Source of the DNA: Massilia sp. | Lineage (GTDB): Bacteria; Pseudomonadota; Gammaproteobacteria; Burkholderiales; Burkholderiaceae_D | Direction of reading: 5' to 3' | NCBI GenBank assembly: GCA_003484545.1 | Contig: DNCF01000507.1 | Coordinates: 1 to 6,174, forward strand | DNA length: 6,174 bases | In this document: one piece after another, positions 5,306-6,174 of the stretch | How the letters are laid out: the number at the start of each line of letters is the position of its first letter | Position numbering within the stretch: the first letter of the stretch is position 1 | Notes under the pieces: model-generated | The model's database searches: none | The model's input: only the letters and a program-made list of their open reading frames with translations | What the model was told of the DNA's origin: nothing | Position numbers and translations under genes: made by a program

Positions 5306-6174
5306 ATGACTCTCTCTATCACCCGCAGCATCGGTGCGGCTTTCGGCATGCGCGGCATGCGCGGCACCACGCGCCTGGTGCTGTGGGGCGCCGGCCTCTG
5401 GTTCGCGCTGCTGGTCGGCGCGCTGCTGCACATGGTCGCCAGCCGCAACGCCGAGGAAGAGGCGCGCCGCCGCTTCGAGTACAGCGCTCGCGCCGCCCAG
5501 GAGCACCTCGCCACCGCGATCACGTCGTATTCGGAGGTCACGCGCGCCCTCGTCGCGCTGTTCTCGTCCAGCCCGACGCCGGTGACGCGGCTGCAGTTCC
5601 ACCGCTACGTGGCGCTGCTCGACCTGCGCGCCAACTACCCGGCGATCGATGCCGTCTCGTACTCGCAGGAAGTGCCCGACAGCGCGCGCGAGGCGTTCGT
5701 GGCGGCGGTGCGCGCCGACCGCAGCCTCGATCCGCTCGGCTATCCCGGCTTCGACATCAGCCCGCCGGGGCGCCGCCCGAGCTACAACGTGCTGACCTAC
5801 ATCGAGCCGCCCGAGAAGCTGGCCGAGAAGTTCGGGGTCGACATCACCGCCAATGCGCCGGTGGCGGCCGCGATGGCGCAGGCGCGCGATACCGGCACCA
5901 TCAGCGCCTCGGGCAGCCCGATCATGGTCTCGACACCGGTACCGCATATGGCGCTGGGCATGCGCGCGCCCGTGTACCGCGGCGCGGCCTTGCCGCAGGA
6001 CGTCGAGAGCCGGCGCGCCGCCTATGTCGGCGCGGTCGGCATCGCGTTCTCGGTGCCGGAGCTGGTCGAGCGCGCGCTCGCAAAGCAGCAGGGGCCGGCG
6101 CTGTCCCTGAGCCTGTTCGCCGCCGCCAGGGGCGCGCCGCCCGCCCCCCCCCCCCCCCGCCGCCGGGGCGGGCT
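5306..6174 (+). CDS. Membrane-anchored CHASE-domain sensor protein, N-terminal part (runs off right edge)
   Basis: An open frame runs 289 codons from the ATG at 5306 to the window end without a stop. Residues 1-23 are basic and cytoplasmic, residues 24-45 form a membrane helix (LVLWGAGLWFALLVGALLHMVA), and the rest to about 275 is extracytoplasmic. The features of a CHASE ligand-binding domain are there: FHRYVALLDLRANYPAIDAVSYSQEVP (in the region 100-125), a LGYPGFDI segment, GVDITANAPVAAAMAQARDTG, and a later APVYRG strand. CHASE domains sense small molecules outside the cell and feed histidine kinases or GGDEF/EAL enzymes; the output domain is not in the window, so the activity is unknown. 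The start is uncertain: no ribosome site is obvious, and in-frame ATGs lie at 5243, 5348 and 5357. The last ~12 codons are Pro/Arg/Gly-rich and come from a 15-C run, so they should not be trusted. Confidence 0.78.
   Translation, partial: MTLSITRSIGAAFGMRGMRGTTRLVLWGAGLWFALLVGALLHMVASRNAEEEARRRFEYSARAAQEHLATAITSYSEVTRALVALFSSSPTPVTRLQFHRYVALLDLRANYPAIDAVSYSQEVPDSAREAFVAAVRADRSLDPLGYPGFDISPPGRRPSYNVLTYIEPPEKLAEKFGVDITANAPVAAAMAQARDTGTISASGSPIMVSTPVPHMALGMRAPVYRGAALPQDVESRRAAYVGAVGIAFSVPELVERALAKQQGPALSLSLFAAARGAPPAPPPPRRRGG
6144..6158. other. 15-C homopolymer at window end, probable sequencing or contig-end artefact
   Basis: Fifteen C residues are followed by 16 bases, nearly all G or C, and then the end of the sequence. 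The stretch from about 6136 is low complexity and, apart from the final T, has no A or T. It sits where a conserved sensor domain should continue. A poly-G read tail, reverse-complemented at a contig edge, would give this pattern. Confidence 0.6.

Noticed and set aside
5264..5947. Minus-strand 227-codon open frame opposite the CHASE gene
   Set aside because: It is a high-GC shadow; the plus strand shows a membrane helix and CHASE motifs across the same bases.

Overview
The window comes from a high-GC proteobacterium. Protein style and gene set best fit a betaproteobacterium of the Oxalobacteraceae (Massilia/Telluria/Duganella type). This is inference from coding style and family resemblance, not from a marker gene.

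Layout, left to right. (1) 1-762, minus strand: the N-terminal 254 codons of a large sensor kinase built from tandem HAMP-like units; it runs off the left edge. (2) 763-1142: a 380-base divergent intergenic region, AT-richer than its surroundings, with a sigma70-like promoter for the kinase and an extended -10 element for the regulator to its right. (3) 1143-2902: a complete quorum-sensing module in the order luxR (plus), rsaL (minus), luxI (plus). All three proteins resemble Pseudomonas aeruginosa LasR, RsaL and LasI closely enough to align by eye, with key residues kept. The rsaL-luxI gap holds a 20-bp las/lux-type box (2221-2240) and a second palindrome (2269-2283) placed where an RsaL operator would be expected. 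(4) 2903-3124: no gene, but a REP-like repeat made of two exact inverted copies of a 27-bp palindromic element. (5) 3125-5215, minus: an exported prolyl-oligopeptidase-family (S9) serine peptidase with an intact catalytic triad. (6) 5306-6174, plus: the N-terminal half of a membrane-anchored CHASE-domain sensor, cut by the right edge. The last ~35 bases include a 15-C homopolymer and look like a degraded contig end.

How the genes work together. The LuxI homologue should make an acyl-homoserine lactone, probably long-chain. The LuxR homologue should bind it and activate the divergent rsaL/luxI promoters through the shared box. RsaL should then bind next to luxI and damp synthase expression. 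This is an incoherent feed-forward loop, known from Pseudomonas las and Burkholderia-type Bra systems and read here from synteny and sites. The flanking kinase and CHASE sensor are separate signalling genes. Nothing in the sequence links them directly to the quorum circuit.
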